DNA from: Sulfurovum sp.
Lineage (GTDB): Bacteria > Campylobacterota > Campylobacteria > Campylobacterales > Sulfurovaceae
DNA: 49,142 nt
Assembly (NCBI GenBank): GCA_020721345.1
Contig: DYMX01000002.1
Location: forward strand, 1 to 49,142
Reading direction: 5' to 3'
Shown here: positions 16,734-26,191 of the stretch, in pieces
Position numbering within the stretch: position 1 is the first letter of the stretch
Layout of the letters: every line of letters starts with the position of its first letter
Notes under the pieces: generated by a model
The model's database searches: none
Told to the model about the DNA's origin: nothing
Seen by the model: the letters and a program-made list of their open reading frames with translations, nothing else
Translations under genes and position numbers: made by a program

Positions 16734-17672
16734 TTGCCATTTGTCAAGAAAAATTTTTATCTAGATACTCCAACTCAAGCATTTATATATATCATGAAAA
16801 CACTTGGTATCTCTCAAGCCAAAGCCCAAAGATTTATCCATCTCGGCAAACTTTGCGTTAATAAAGAGGTGGTTATAGATACTGCAAAAAAGATATCAGG
16901 CAATATGGAATTGGAAATTTTTGAGCCTGCCGATATAGGAATTAAACCCATATTTCAAACGAAAGATTTTTTGATCTTTGATAAACCAAGCGATATTTTA
17001 GTTCATCCAAAAACACGCCAAACTCCTAAATCAATGCTTGATTGTGTTAGATTTTATGGAGGATCCGAAGCCAATTCTGCGCATAGAATAGACAAAGAGA
17101 CATCTGGCTTGCTGCTGGCAAGCAAACATAAAACCAGCGAGGTATGTCTAAAAAGCGCATTTGAAAAAAGAGTTATTAAAAAGAGTTATTTAGCGTGGGT
17201 CGAAGGAAAAATCAAAGATCCATTTGTTGTAGATATGCCTATAAAAAAGAGAGATAATTACGATACAAACAAACATAAAGTCGAGATTTCAAGAGACGGA
17301 AAATCGTCCTTTACAAGCTTTATTCCCATAGAATATGACGAAGCGCTAGATGCTACTCTTGTTGGGTGCTATCCTCAAACAGGCAGAATGCATCAGATAA
17401 GAATCCATTTGTTTCACGTGAAACATCCAATCATTGGCGATCCTTTATATAGTAGAACATTTGATATAAGCAATAGATATTTGGATGGTGAGCTAGGTGA
17501 AAATGATAGAAAAATATATACTGGCGCAAGCAGAACAATGCTTCATGCACAAGCCATAGAGTTTGAATATGAAGGCATACAATACAGAATAAACAGCTTG
17601 ATTAATTTCAAGGAATTAAAGAGTTTAATCATGCCAAAAGAACAAAGGATAGATGCACCAACTGTTCGCTGA
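16734..17672 (+). CDS. RluA-family 23S rRNA/tRNA pseudouridine synthase
   Basis: A 312-residue synthase. An N-terminal S4-like RNA-binding region (about residues 10-60, SQAKAQRFIHLGKLCVNKEV) is followed by the catalytic domain with HRIDKETSGLLLASK (catalytic Asp in HRIDK) and TGRMHQIRIH, both diagnostic of RluA-type enzymes. The target uridine cannot be told. The start is the rare TTG at 16734, supported by AAAGG 10 bases upstream and by the lack of a better in-frame start. It is a single gene facing the minus-strand rlmN cluster. Confidence 0.88.
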   Translation: MPFVKKNFYLDTPTQAFIYIMKTLGISQAKAQRFIHLGKLCVNKEVVIDTAKKISGNMELEIFEPADIGIKPIFQTKDFLIFDKPSDILVHPKTRQTPKSMLDCVRFYGGSEANSAHRIDKETSGLLLASKHKTSEVCLKSAFEKRVIKKSYLAWVEGKIKDPFVVDMPIKKRDNYDTNKHKVEISRDGKSSFTSFIPIEYDEALDATLVGCYPQTGRMHQIRIHLFHVKHPIIGDPLYSRTFDISNRYLDGELGENDRKIYTGASRTMLHAQAIEFEYEGIQYRINSLINFKELKSLIMPKEQRIDAPTVR

Positions 17673-17701
17673 ATTACTCACTGCTCACTGCTAGTTTCTC
17701 A

Positions 17702-17791
17702 CTATTTTCTACTCTCATACACAATCCATGCTACACCAACGATAGCCACCACTGCAATAAAAACAGTCATAGCAATGTCAAGAAAAGTCAT
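17702..17791 (-). CDS. 29-aa single-helix membrane peptide
   Basis: A short intact ORF that starts 10 bases after the rlmN stop. AAAGGATTTTT-ATG gives a well-spaced SD that overlaps the rlmN stop codon. The peptide begins MTFLDIAMT, has one hydrophobic helix (VFIAVVAIVGVAWIVY) and ends ESRK, a typical small membrane protein with a charged cytoplasmic end. It would be the last gene of the hisF-rlmN operon. I do not recognise a family. It could be a free peptide or a small subunit of an unknown complex. Confidence 0.55.
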   Translation of the reverse strand: MTFLDIAMTVFIAVVAIVGVAWIVYESRK

Positions 17792-17800
17792 AAAAATCCT

Positions 17801-18859
17801 TTATATATTTTGCTCTCTGAGCTGTCCGCATGCCGCACTAATGTCAAGTCCTTTTGACTCTCTAATAGTACAAAGCTGTCCTCTTTTTACTAAGTATTCT
17901 TGAAATTTTTGCATAGATTCCAATGTCGGTCTTTGAAATTCAGTGCCTCCATATGGGTTAAAATATATCAAGTTAACTTTGGCTTTTATGCCGTTTAAAA
18001 GGCTTAAAAGTTTTTTTGCAGATGCTGTGTCATCGTTGACATCTTTGATTACCAAATACTCAAACATCACTCTTTTTCTAGCGTTTATAGGAAAGCTCCT
18101 GACCGCATCCATAATGGAAGCTATATTGTATGCTTTATTGATAGGCATAAGCTTTTCTCTAAGTTCATCATCAACTGCATGGAGTGAAATAGCAAGGTTA
18201 ATGCCTAGATCAAGATTGCCTAATTTCTCTATCTTTGAGCTAAGTCCGGAGGTTGACAATGTTTGTCTATTTGGAGATATTGCCATACCGTCATTATCAC
18301 TAAATATTTTTATAGCTTTGACAACATTATCCAAATTATCAAGCGGCTCACCCATGCCCATATAAACAATATTAACTCTTCTGCTTGCGCCAATATCATT
18401 GGTTTTTTTTATCATCAAGAGCTGCGCTACTATTTCTCCTGCGGTTAGATTTCTAACAAACCCGCCCTTTGCGGTTAAACAAAATGCGCACCCGACCTTA
18501 CATCCAACCTGCGAAGATATACAAACCGTATATCTCTTGTGGTGTTTTAAAGTTCCGTCTTCATGATACTCCTCTTCTTTCATTTGAAGAAGCACAGCTT
18601 CAACCGTATGCCCATCGTGCAATCTAAATAGATATTTTATGCTTCCATCACTACTCTTTTGTGATGTTACGATCTCTAGAGGGTTTAAAGAAAATGTATC
18701 TTTTAACTGCTGTTTTAAATCTTTTGGAATATTATTCATTTGATCGAAATCATCTATATATTTATGATACAGCCAATTCCAAATTTGTTTAGCCCTAAAA
18801 GCAGGAGAAATCATCTCTTTTAGTTCATCTTGTGTAAAGTCATATATAAAAGGTAACAT
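17801..18859 (-). CDS. rlmN: 23S rRNA A2503 / tRNA A37 C2-methyltransferase (radical SAM)
   Basis: A 352-residue radical SAM methyltransferase. The cluster motif CKVGCAFC (CX3CX2C, about residues 120-127) binds 4Fe-4[18 protein letters not shown] and QTLSTSGL are family blocks, and the C-terminal [14 protein letters not shown] supplies the methyl-carrying Cys. Its ATG overlaps the stop of the upstream nucleosidase-like gene (TAATG), which couples translation. Full length for RlmN. Confidence 0.95.
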   Translation of the reverse strand: MLPFIYDFTQDELKEMISPAFRAKQIWNWLYHKYIDDFDQMNNIPKDLKQQLKDTFSLNPLEIVTSQKSSDGSIKYLFRLHDGHTVEAVLLQMKEEEYHEDGTLKHHKRYTVCISSQVGCKVGCAFCLTAKGGFVRNLTAGEIVAQLLMIKKTNDIGASRRVNIVYMGMGEPLDNLDNVVKAIKIFSDNDGMAISPNRQTLSTSGLSSKIEKLGNLDLGINLAISLHAVDDELREKLMPINKAYNIASIMDAVRSFPINARKRVMFEYLVIKDVNDDTASAKKLLSLLNGIKAKVNLIYFNPYGGTEFQRPTLESMQKFQEYLVKRGQLCTIRESKGLDISAACGQLREQNI

Positions 18860-19416
18860 TATTTTCCATTTGTTAAATTTGTAAAAAGCTTATCACGGTT
18901 TTCGTAAATATAGCTATCAAGAAGCTTTAAAGCCTTTGATTGGTTTTGTTTAAACTCACTATGAGCATCTTTGTTGCAATAATTCGTAACTACAAACAGC
19001 CCGCCTGCCGGCAAACCAAATCTCCTAGCAACACTCATTACACTAAAAAATTCCATATTTTCTATGTGTATATTTCTTTTTATATAATTTTCTCCAATAG
19101 AAAAATCTGTTGTTATATAATTTGAAGAATTTACTATAGTTTCACGTGAAACATCCTCGCTTGTTGTTATAAAATTATCGATAGGTGTATAAGTATGCGA
19201 ACCAAAATAACTATTTTCTATATTGCAAGCGCTCTTGGAGGCAATGATATCAAAAATTTCTTTTTTTCCATAACTGCCCGCAGTCCCTATAAAAAAAAGA
19301 AAATTAGGGCGGTCTTTTATCATAAGTTCGGTTAGTGTTATGGCAGATTCTACAATACCAACGCCTATATGTTCAGCATATGAAAAACTCTCTCCATTTC
19401 CTGCGCAAAGTATCAT
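18859..19416 (-). CDS. Purine nucleoside phosphorylase / MTA-SAH nucleosidase-like protein
   Basis: A 185-residue protein of the PNP_UDP fold, shorter than E. coli MTA/SAH nucleosidase (232). [11 protein letters not shown] (about residues 41-51) matches the phosphate/ribose-binding GTAG loop, and [17 protein letters not shown] matches the ribose-binding MEGAA-type segment, with Met-Glu visible. The final [11 protein letters not shown] corresponds to the catalytic Asp region (D in NKD). The short N-terminus ([14 protein letters not shown]) lacks the usual first strand. Substrate unknown. It overlaps the 38-aa ORF upstream by ATGA and rlmN downstream. Confidence 0.7.
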   Translation of the reverse strand: MILCAGNGESFSYAEHIGVGIVESAITLTELMIKDRPNFLFFIGTAGSYGKKEIFDIIASKSACNIENSYFGSHTYTPIDNFITTSEDVSRETIVNSSNYITTDFSIGENYIKRNIHIENMEFFSVMSVARRFGLPAGGLFVVTNYCNKDAHSEFKQNQSKALKLLDSYIYENRDKLFTNLTNGK

Positions 19417-19529
19417 TTTAAAATCACCGATATATTTTTATGGTTTTTTCCCATGTCAAAATCAATATTATTTCTACTACAAACAATTAAGGAAACTGGG
19501 ACAAAGTGTGTAAAAATATATTTTTTCAT
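19413..19529 (-). CDS. 38-aa ORF between hisF and the nucleosidase-like gene
   Basis: It starts one base after the hisF stop with a perfect SD (AAGGAGCTAAA-ATG) and ends in an ATGA overlap with the nucleosidase-like gene. The sequence begins MKKYIFTHFVPVSLIVC and continues polar (SRNNIDFDMGKNHKN). The first 17 residues could be a weak hydrophobic segment. I do not recognise it. Its main role may be to carry ribosomes from hisF to the next gene (leader-type coupling), or it may encode a real peptide. Confidence 0.4.
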   Translation of the reverse strand: MKKYIFTHFVPVSLIVCSRNNIDFDMGKNHKNISVILK

Positions 19530-19530
19530 T

Positions 19531-20307
19531 TTAGCTCCTTATGGGAATTCCTTCTTGTTTAAGATAATTTTTAAGAGCGCTTATCTCGATCTCTCTAAAG
19601 TGAAATATTGAAGCGGCAAGCGCCGCGTCAGCTCCACCTTTTGTAAATGCATCTTTTATATGTTCCATAGTTCCTGCTCCGCCACTTGCAATTAATGGAA
19701 TATCGACGATTGAGCTGATAGCAAAGTTAAGCTCATTGTCAAAACCTGCTTTTGTGCCGTCGCTGTCCATGGAAGTTACAAGCAGTTCTCCTGCTCCGCG
19801 ATCGCAAGCCTCTTTTGCCCAAAGAATTGCATCTATTCCTGTGTCATTTCTGCCGCCGTGTGTAAAAATATGCCACTTGCCCTTCTCTACTCTTTTGGCA
19901 TCAATTGCTACAACTATGCACTGAGAGCCAAATCTTTTTGCTCCCTCTTCTATAAAATCGGGTCTTTTGATAGCAGCAGAATTTATGCTTACTTTATCAC
20001 ATCCGACATTTAAAAGCGCATATATATCATTTAGCTCTCTTATTCCACCTCCAACGGTCAAAGGAATAAAAACTTCACGTGCCACTTGTTTGACAACATC
20101 TACTATTGTTAATCTTTTCTCATGCGTTGCCGTAATATCAAGAAATGTAAGTTCATCCGCCCCTTCATTGTTGTATCTGCTTGCCACCTCGACTGGATCC
20201 CCTGCATCACGAAGACCTATAAAATTTATGCCTTTTACAACCCTGCCGTTATCCACATCTAAACAAGGTATAATTCTCTTTGCAAAATAATCCATTTTCA
20301 CCGTCAT
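19531..20307 (-). CDS. hisF: Imidazole glycerol phosphate synthase, cyclase subunit
   Basis: A 258-residue TIM-barrel enzyme that closes the imidazole ring in histidine synthesis, together with HisH (not in view). [16 protein letters not shown] (catalytic Asp), [19 protein letters not shown] (second catalytic Asp) and [11 protein letters not shown] (phosphate binding) are diagnostic. The start may be the ATG at 20307 or the internal ATG at 20295 (MDYFAKRI), which fits the family N-terminus better. A -10 TATAAT lies at 20326-20331 on the minus strand. Confidence 0.96.
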   Translation of the reverse strand: MTVKMDYFAKRIIPCLDVDNGRVVKGINFIGLRDAGDPVEVASRYNNEGADELTFLDITATHEKRLTIVDVVKQVAREVFIPLTVGGGIRELNDIYALLNVGCDKVSINSAAIKRPDFIEEGAKRFGSQCIVVAIDAKRVEKGKWHIFTHGGRNDTGIDAILWAKEACDRGAGELLVTSMDSDGTKAGFDNELNFAISSIVDIPLIASGGAGTMEHIKDAFTKGGADAALAASIFHFREIEISALKNYLKQEGIPIRS

Positions 20308-20347
20308 TTACTATAATATGATATCATTATACAAAAAAATTCTGTAA

Positions 20348-20365
20348 ATATGTAATTTTACATAT
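20348..20365. promoter_or_regulatory. dyad between hisF and ksgA
   Basis: ATATGTAA-TT-TTACATAT is an 8-base perfect inverted repeat in the 89-base divergent region. A second palindrome, ATGATATCAT, lies at 20318-20327 next to the hisF -10 (TATAAT, minus strand, 20326-20331). Either could be an operator. No regulator is identifiable from sequence. Confidence 0.35.
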
Positions 20366-20396
20366 GGATTAAAAATAAAATAAGGCAAAATAGAGT

Positions 20397-21239
20397 ATGA
20401 TTAATAGTGATTTATCCAAATTCGCAGATAAGAAATTTGGACAAAACTTTTTAAAAGATGATTTTTATTTAAAACAAATCATCCAATCGATGCCCAACGA
20501 CGAACTGAAGGTCGTAGAGATTGGACCTGGGTTAGGTGATTTGACCAAAGAGCTACTGCACGAGAACAATGTCATAGCATTCGAGGTTGATAAGCGATTG
20601 TGCGAACATCTAAACAATACATTTAAAAAGTATAAAAACGAAGGTCGTTTTGAACTTAAATGTGGTGATGTTTTAGACAATTGGGAAAAAGAGAGTTTAA
20701 TAGATGAGCCTTATCACCTAGTGGCAAACTTGCCATATTATATTGCAACGCATATTATCCTCGAAGCCTTGAGAGACAAAATGTGCCGCTCAATACTTGT
20801 CATGGTACAAAAAGAAGTAGCTGATAAGTTTTCAGCCGAACCAAAACAAAAAGAGTTTTCGGCTCTTGGAGTTTTAGCATCCAGCGTGGGAGAAGCAAGA
20901 AATTGCTTTAATGTACCGCCAAGCGCTTTTGTACCGCCACCAAAGGTAACATCGGCTGTTTTGAAAATTACGAAAAACAGTTCGTTAGATGATGATAATT
21001 TTGAACTGTTTTTAAAGGTTGCTTTTAGCCAACCAAGAAAAAAACTGATCAAAAATTTATCATTTTTAGAAGACATAGAAACTCTAAAAAATAAATTTAA
21101 AAAATTTGGTCTAGATTTAAACATAAGGCCACATGAAGTATCAACAAAACAGTATAGACAAATATATGAAACCATAAAGGAAATAAATTATGAACGAAAA
21201 CAACGAAAAAAAAGAGCAGACCAACCCAAATCCTCATAG
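20397..21239 (+). CDS. rsmA: 16S rRNA dimethyladenosine transferase
   Basis: A 280-residue KsgA enzyme that dimethylates A1518 and A1519 of 16S rRNA late in 30S assembly. KKFGQNFLKD, VVEIGPGLGDLT (SAM loop, about residues 40-51) and the catalytic NLPYYIA are diagnostic. The C-terminus runs 50 bases into the rnj reading frame and ends in a basic YERKQRKKRADQ tail. The ATG at 20397 follows a purine-rich AAATAAGGC leader. Confidence 0.95.
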   Translation: MINSDLSKFADKKFGQNFLKDDFYLKQIIQSMPNDELKVVEIGPGLGDLTKELLHENNVIAFEVDKRLCEHLNNTFKKYKNEGRFELKCGDVLDNWEKESLIDEPYHLVANLPYYIATHIILEALRDKMCRSILVMVQKEVADKFSAEPKQKEFSALGVLASSVGEARNCFNVPPSAFVPPPKVTSAVLKITKNSSLDDDNFELFLKVAFSQPRKKLIKNLSFLEDIETLKNKFKKFGLDLNIRPHEVSTKQYRQIYETIKEINYERKQRKKRADQPKSS

Positions 21240-23214
21240 AAGGAACCAAAATCCACATAGACAAAGCGCAGATATAAATGCTTCTGCTCAAAATGTAGAA
21301 AATAAAAATCCTATGCCCAAAAAAAATAAATTCAAAAAACCATTTTTTAAGAACAATAGAAACAACAACACAAGCCAAATAGATAATACACAACCAAATG
21401 ATAACCCTGCAGGCGAACAACCTAAAAGCAGTGGCAGGAACGACAGAAGAAGAAACCCCGTTACTGTTAGCGAGGATATGAGTAGGGCTATCCAAGCAAA
21501 TTTTGCGGCGCAAGACCTTAGAATGAATCCTTGGAAAATGATAGACACTAACAATAATGCCAAAATAAGATTTACTCCGCTTGGCGGGCTCGGAGAGATC
21601 GGTGGGAATATGGCCGTTATCGAAACAGAGGACAGCGCTATCGTATTTGATGTCGGTATGAGTTTCCCTGATGAGACAATGCATGGAGTAGATATCCTTG
21701 TACCTGATTTTTCATATCTGCATACAATAAAAGATAAAATCAAAGCGATAATTATAAGCCATGCGCACGAAGACCACATTGGCGGTATGCCGTATCTGTT
21801 TAAAGAGTTAAAATTCCCGATATACGGAACTCCTTTGGCTCTTGCTATGATAAAAAACAAATTTGACGAGCACGGACTTAGAGACGATAGTAAATATTTT
21901 AATTTTATCACCAAAAGACAACCGTATCCAATTGGAGATTTTGTAATAGAGTGGATGCATATGACACACTCTATCATAGACTCATGTTCACTGGCTATCC
22001 AAACACCTGCCGGAACAATCATACACACGGGAGATTTTAAAATAGACTACACTCCAATTGATGGATATGGTCCTGACTTGCATAGACTTGCATATTATGG
22101 GGCAAAAGGTGTTTTGTGTCTATTTTCTGACAGTACAAATTCACATAATCCGAGCTTTACAAAAAGCGAAGCAAGCGTTGGTAAAACTTTTGATAATATA
22201 TTCTTAACCGCTAAGGGAAGAATTTTAATGTCTACATTCTCCTCAAACCTGCACCGTGTTTACCAAGCCATGGAAAAGGCCATTAAATACGGTAGAAAAA
22301 TATGCGTGATCGGCAGATCTATGGAGAGAAATGTTGAAACAACAAGAGCTCTTGGATATATTGATATTCCAGACAAACATTTCATCGAAGTTCATGAAGT
22401 ACAAAAATATAAGGATAATGAAGTTCTTATAGTTACCACGGGCTCACAGGGCGAAACAATGGCGGCGCTTTTCAGAATGGCAACGGATGAACACAGACAT
22501 ATAAAACTAAAACCTAGCGATATTGTACTAATTTCAGCCAAAGCGATTCCAGGAAATGAAGGTTCTGTAAGCGAGCTTATGAACCATATAGTAAAATCAG
22601 GCGCAACTGTACACTATAGAGACCTGCCCGATATGCACGTATCCGGACATGCCGCGCAAGAAGAACAAAAACTTATGCTTAGGCTTATTCAACCTAAGTT
22701 TTTCCTGCCTGTGCACGGCGAATATAACCATGTCGCACAACATGCAAAAACTGCCGTTTCTTGCGGAGTAGATGAAAGAAATATACTTCTAATGGGAGAC
22801 GGCGATCAAATAGAAATAACGCCGAAATATATCAAAAAAGTAAAAACGGTAAAATCAGGCAAAACGTACATTGACAACCAAAACAACATAACTATTGATA
22901 ACGATATAGTTCTTGATAGACAAAAACTTGCCGAGGACGGTATAGTCAATATTGTTGCGCAAATATCTCAAGAGAACGGAAAGATTATGGGCAAACCTGT
23001 AATTACAACTCACGGTATTGTGGCAAATAGAGAAATGAAGAGATTTACAAACGACATAGAGACGCTTTTAGAAACACTTTTATTGTCTATGAAGCCTGAG
23101 ACCCTAAAAGACCACAAAGCAATAGAAAATGAGATAAGAAATGTTGTTAGAAAACATATCGTAAAATTCAAAAAACGTTATCCTCTAATAATACCGATAG
23201 TCTTCATTGTTTAA
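21190..23214 (+). CDS. rnj: Ribonuclease J
   Basis: A 674-residue metallo-beta-lactamase/beta-CASP ribonuclease with 5'-3' exo- and endonuclease activity in mRNA decay and rRNA maturation. The catalytic domain begins near residue 125 (IRFTPLGGLGEIGGN). Zn ligands lie in SHAHEDHIGG (HxHxDH) and HTGDFKID. The beta-CASP region and the C-terminal HVSGHAAQEE and PVHGEYNH blocks follow. The first ~120 residues are an Asn/Lys/Arg/Gln-rich, apparently disordered extension, as in Helicobacter pylori RNase J. AAGGA SD; it overlaps ksgA by 50 bases. Confidence 0.95.
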   Translation: MNENNEKKEQTNPNPHRRNQNPHRQSADINASAQNVENKNPMPKKNKFKKPFFKNNRNNNTSQIDNTQPNDNPAGEQPKSSGRNDRRRNPVTVSEDMSRAIQANFAAQDLRMNPWKMIDTNNNAKIRFTPLGGLGEIGGNMAVIETEDSAIVFDVGMSFPDETMHGVDILVPDFSYLHTIKDKIKAIIISHAHEDHIGGMPYLFKELKFPIYGTPLALAMIKNKFDEHGLRDDSKYFNFITKRQPYPIGDFVIEWMHMTHSIIDSCSLAIQTPAGTIIHTGDFKIDYTPIDGYGPDLHRLAYYGAKGVLCLFSDSTNSHNPSFTKSEASVGKTFDNIFLTAKGRILMSTFSSNLHRVYQAMEKAIKYGRKICVIGRSMERNVETTRALGYIDIPDKHFIEVHEVQKYKDNEVLIVTTGSQGETMAALFRMATDEHRHIKLKPSDIVLISAKAIPGNEGSVSELMNHIVKSGATVHYRDLPDMHVSGHAAQEEQKLMLRLIQPKFFLPVHGEYNHVAQHAKTAVSCGVDERNILLMGDGDQIEITPKYIKKVKTVKSGKTYIDNQNNITIDNDIVLDRQKLAEDGIVNIVAQISQENGKIMGKPVITTHGIVANREMKRFTNDIETLLETLLLSMKPETLKDHKAIENEIRNVVRKHIVKFKKRYPLIIPIVFIV

Positions 23215-23223
23215 GGAGATAAA

Positions 23224-24189
23224 ATGGATGATATCCAAATAGCAAGAGAGACGCTTGAAATAGAAGCCTTCGCACTAAAAGTGGCAGCAGAGACGATCGA
23301 TGTTAATTTTTCTAAAACTATTGACATGATCCTGTCTACAAAAGGAAAACTTATCATTGCAGGAGTAGGCAAATCCGGTTTAGTTGGAGCAAAAATGGCT
23401 GCAACTTTTGCAAGTACCGGAACACCTTCATTTTTCCTTCATCCAACAGAGGCCCTGCATGGCGATCTTGGAATGATTGGCAAAGATGATACCGTGCTGG
23501 CAATTAGCTACTCAGGAGAAAGCGAGGAGCTCTCAAAAATACTCCCTCACATAAAAAGACTTGGTGTTAATCTGATCGGCATGACAGCATCAAATGAATC
23601 TACTCTAGGTAAACTTAGCGATATCGTGCTTCCTGTCAAAATACACAAAGAAGCTTGCCCCTTAGGCGCCGCCCCGACGACATCTACAACGCTAACTATG
23701 GCTCTTGGCGATGCATTAGCTGTAGTTTTAATGCATAAAAGAAGATTTAAACAAGAGGACTTTGCATCATTCCATCCCGGCGGAAGCTTAGGCAAAAGAT
23801 TATTTGTAAAAGCAAGTGATATTATGAAAAAAAACGATTTACCGATAATCGATGAACAAACCAGTTTAAAAGATGCTATTGTGACCATGAATGAAGGAAA
23901 GATCGGAACTGTGCTGATAATAAACAAAGAAAACAGTCTTATAGCTCTTTTAAGCGACGGAGATCTTAGACGGGCATTGGGAAAAGATGATTTTGATCTT
24001 TCCTTGCCGGCTTTGCATTATGCAACAAAAAATCCGGTAAGCTTAGATGATGAAAATCTTTTAGCAACAGATGTGTTAAGGCTAATAGAAGCAAAAAAAA
24101 TTCAACTTTTGCCGATAACAGATAAAAATAGCAAGGTTCTTGGCACTATCCATATACATGATCTTGTAGATGCTGGTATAAAATCATGA
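23224..24189 (+). CDS. kdsD: Arabinose-5-phosphate isomerase (KpsF/GutQ/KdsD)
   Basis: A 321-residue enzyme that converts ribulose-5-P to arabinose-5-P for Kdo and lipopolysaccharide synthesis. The SIS domain (about residues 30-170) has GVGKSGLVGAKMAATF, HPTEALHGDLGMI and SYSGESEELSKILP. Two CBS domains follow (about 200-321). SD AAGGAG. It lies 9 bases after rnj and overlaps the next gene by ATGA, making one operon. Confidence 0.92.
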   Translation: MDDIQIARETLEIEAFALKVAAETIDVNFSKTIDMILSTKGKLIIAGVGKSGLVGAKMAATFASTGTPSFFLHPTEALHGDLGMIGKDDTVLAISYSGESEELSKILPHIKRLGVNLIGMTASNESTLGKLSDIVLPVKIHKEACPLGAAPTTSTTLTMALGDALAVVLMHKRRFKQEDFASFHPGGSLGKRLFVKASDIMKKNDLPIIDEQTSLKDAIVTMNEGKIGTVLIINKENSLIALLSDGDLRRALGKDDFDLSLPALHYATKNPVSLDDENLLATDVLRLIEAKKIQLLPITDKNSKVLGTIHIHDLVDAGIKS

Positions 24190-24950
24190 GAATAAATAAA
24201 TTTATTTCACACTATACAAAATATTCTAGACGCGAAGCTGATGAACTTATAAAATCAGGAGAAGTAAAACTTGGCCGTCAAATATTAAAAGATTTAACTT
24301 ATGAGGTTAAAGACGATGACAGTGTCTTTGTAAAAAGCCGTCTTGTCGAAAGAAGACACGAGGTTACCGTAATCGTTTACAATAAAGCAAAAGGCGTGCT
24401 TGTAACTAAAAAAGATGATAGAGGCAGGGCTACGATATACCATAAGCTTTCAGGTAAATATAGACATTTTATCCCCGTAGGCAGGCTTGACTATGCAAGT
24501 GAAGGGCTTTTGATACTTACAGACACCCCTGAAGTTGCCCAAATCCTTATGGAGAGTTCGCTTCCTAGAGTATACAACATCAAAATAGACAAACCATTCT
24601 CTCTTGCCATGAGTGAAGCTATGAAAAATGGACTTATTTTAGAAGACGCAAGTGCCGGCGGACATGAAAAAAGCAAAATATCGGGCATGAACTTTGCGCC
24701 GTTTGAGAAGTTTGAAGTAAGGGGCGAGGGCAAGAGCTTCACTAAACTAAGGGTTACGATAAATGAAGGTCAAAATAGAGAACTTAGACGATTTTTCGGT
24801 CATTTTGATGCAAAGGTTTTAGATTTAAAAAGAGTAGCATACGGAGAAATAGAACTAAATAACCTGCCTACGAATAAAACAAGATATTTTAGTCGTAAAG
24901 AGTATGACGATCTGCATAAACTCATAAAGAAAGCAAGAGCAAAGAAGTAA
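24186..24950 (+). CDS. RsuA/RluB-family pseudouridine synthase
   Basis: A 254-residue synthase with an N-terminal S4 domain (RINKFISHYTKYSRREADELIKSGEV) and a catalytic domain with VGRLDYASEGLLILT (catalytic Asp in GRLD) and EGQNRELRRFFGHF. The small- or large-subunit target cannot be decided. It starts within kdsD (ATGA overlap) and ends 3 bases before rarA. Confidence 0.9.
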   Translation: MRINKFISHYTKYSRREADELIKSGEVKLGRQILKDLTYEVKDDDSVFVKSRLVERRHEVTVIVYNKAKGVLVTKKDDRGRATIYHKLSGKYRHFIPVGRLDYASEGLLILTDTPEVAQILMESSLPRVYNIKIDKPFSLAMSEAMKNGLILEDASAGGHEKSKISGMNFAPFEKFEVRGEGKSFTKLRVTINEGQNRELRRFFGHFDAKVLDLKRVAYGEIELNNLPTNKTRYFSRKEYDDLHKLIKKARAKK

Positions 24951-24953
24951 AAA

Positions 24954-26132
24954 ATGTTTTTTGCCAATAAATATCGTCCAAAAAGCTTAGATGATATTGT
25001 AGGTCAAGAGCATTTAATAGATAAAAATGCGATTTTAAGAAAAATAATAGAATCAAACAAGTTGCCTCATATCTTTTTTTATGGGCCTGCAGGATGCGGG
25101 AAAACTACACTTGCACGCAATATAGCAAACAAACTTTCTCTTTCTTTTTATGAACTTAACGCCACTACATTTAAAATAGAAGAACTTAGGGATATACTGA
25201 AAAAACATATCAATGCTCTTGCAAAACCGCTTATCTTCATTGATGAAGTTCATAGGCTAAGCCGCAGCCAACAAGAGGTACTTCTTCCTTTTATGGAAAG
25301 ATATGATGCATATATCATAGGCGCAAGCACACAAAATCCATTCTTTACTCTAACATCAGCTGTTCGCTCACGCTCTCATTTGTTTGAGCTCAAAGCAGTA
25401 GACAATGATTCCCTTTTAAAATTGCTTGACAAGATAATTGGGCAAGAACATATCTCTATATCTGGGGGAGCCAAAGAGTATTTGATAAATTCTAGCGGCG
25501 GGGATGCGAGAGCTATGATAGGCTTACTAGAAAATGCAAGCGCAATAGAAAATCCGATTACTTTTAAAACTATAAAAGAGATAAGACCCAATGCCATGAA
25601 GCAAGGAAGCAGTGAAGACGGAAGTCATTATGATCTAACATCGGCTCTTATTAAAAGCGTAAGAGGAAGCGATATCGATGCCTCTCTTTATTATCTTGCC
25701 GAGCTTATTGAAGGCGGAGAGAGCTCGGATTTTATAGCAAGACGCCTTTGTATCTTAGCAAGCGAAGATATAGGCAATGCAAATCCAAATGCGATTACCC
25801 TTGCTTCTTCTGTGCTTAACATCGTGTTACATATCGGCTTTCCGGAAGCAAGAATACCGCTAGCGCAGCTTGTTATTTATCTCACTTCTTCTCCAAAATC
25901 AAACAGTTGCTATAAAGCAATCAATAAAGCTATAAAGACCGTGCAAGAAGGTAAAGATCTACAAATACCGGACCATATAAAAACTCATTCAAAAGAATAT
26001 CTATACCCGCATGACTTTGGCGGCTGGGTATCGCAAGAATATTTGAGCGAAAAATTAAAATTCTATGAATCTGACGGCATGGGATTTGAAAAAACTTTGC
26101 AAGAGTGGCACAGTAAAATAACTTTAAAATAA
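24954..26132 (+). CDS. rarA: RarA/MgsA replication-associated AAA+ ATPase
   Basis: A 392-residue clamp-loader-like ATPase that acts at stalled forks. It starts MFFANKYRPKSLDDIVGQEHL. Walker A is GPAGCGKTTLARNIA, Walker B is LIFIDEVHRLSRSQQ and sensor 1 is GASTQNPFF. The C-terminal tetramerisation part (SALIKSVRGSDIDASLYYLA, RRLCILASEDIGNANP) is diagnostic of RarA rather than RuvB or DnaX. It is slightly shorter than E. coli RarA (447). Last gene of the ksgA-to-rarA run. Confidence 0.94.
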   Translation: MFFANKYRPKSLDDIVGQEHLIDKNAILRKIIESNKLPHIFFYGPAGCGKTTLARNIANKLSLSFYELNATTFKIEELRDILKKHINALAKPLIFIDEVHRLSRSQQEVLLPFMERYDAYIIGASTQNPFFTLTSAVRSRSHLFELKAVDNDSLLKLLDKIIGQEHISISGGAKEYLINSSGGDARAMIGLLENASAIENPITFKTIKEIRPNAMKQGSSEDGSHYDLTSALIKSVRGSDIDASLYYLAELIEGGESSDFIARRLCILASEDIGNANPNAITLASSVLNIVLHIGFPEARIPLAQLVIYLTSSPKSNSCYKAINKAIKTVQEGKDLQIPDHIKTHSKEYLYPHDFGGWVSQEYLSEKLKFYESDGMGFEKTLQEWHSKITLK

Positions 26133-26191
26133 TTTTCACAATTTAAACACTTTTTTGTTGTATAATAATAAAAATAACAAAGGAGTAACAA

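Noticed and set aside
17702-17791. Possible frameshift within the small membrane ORF downstream of rlmN
   Set aside because: Recounting the A-run near 17759-17763 showed five A residues and a continuous 29-codon frame.
21288-22028. Long minus-strand open frame (246 codons) opposite rnj
   Set aside because: It lies fully opposite the RNase J coding region, has no SD or family motif, and its hydrophobic Cys/Leu/Ile-rich composition is that of an antisense frame.
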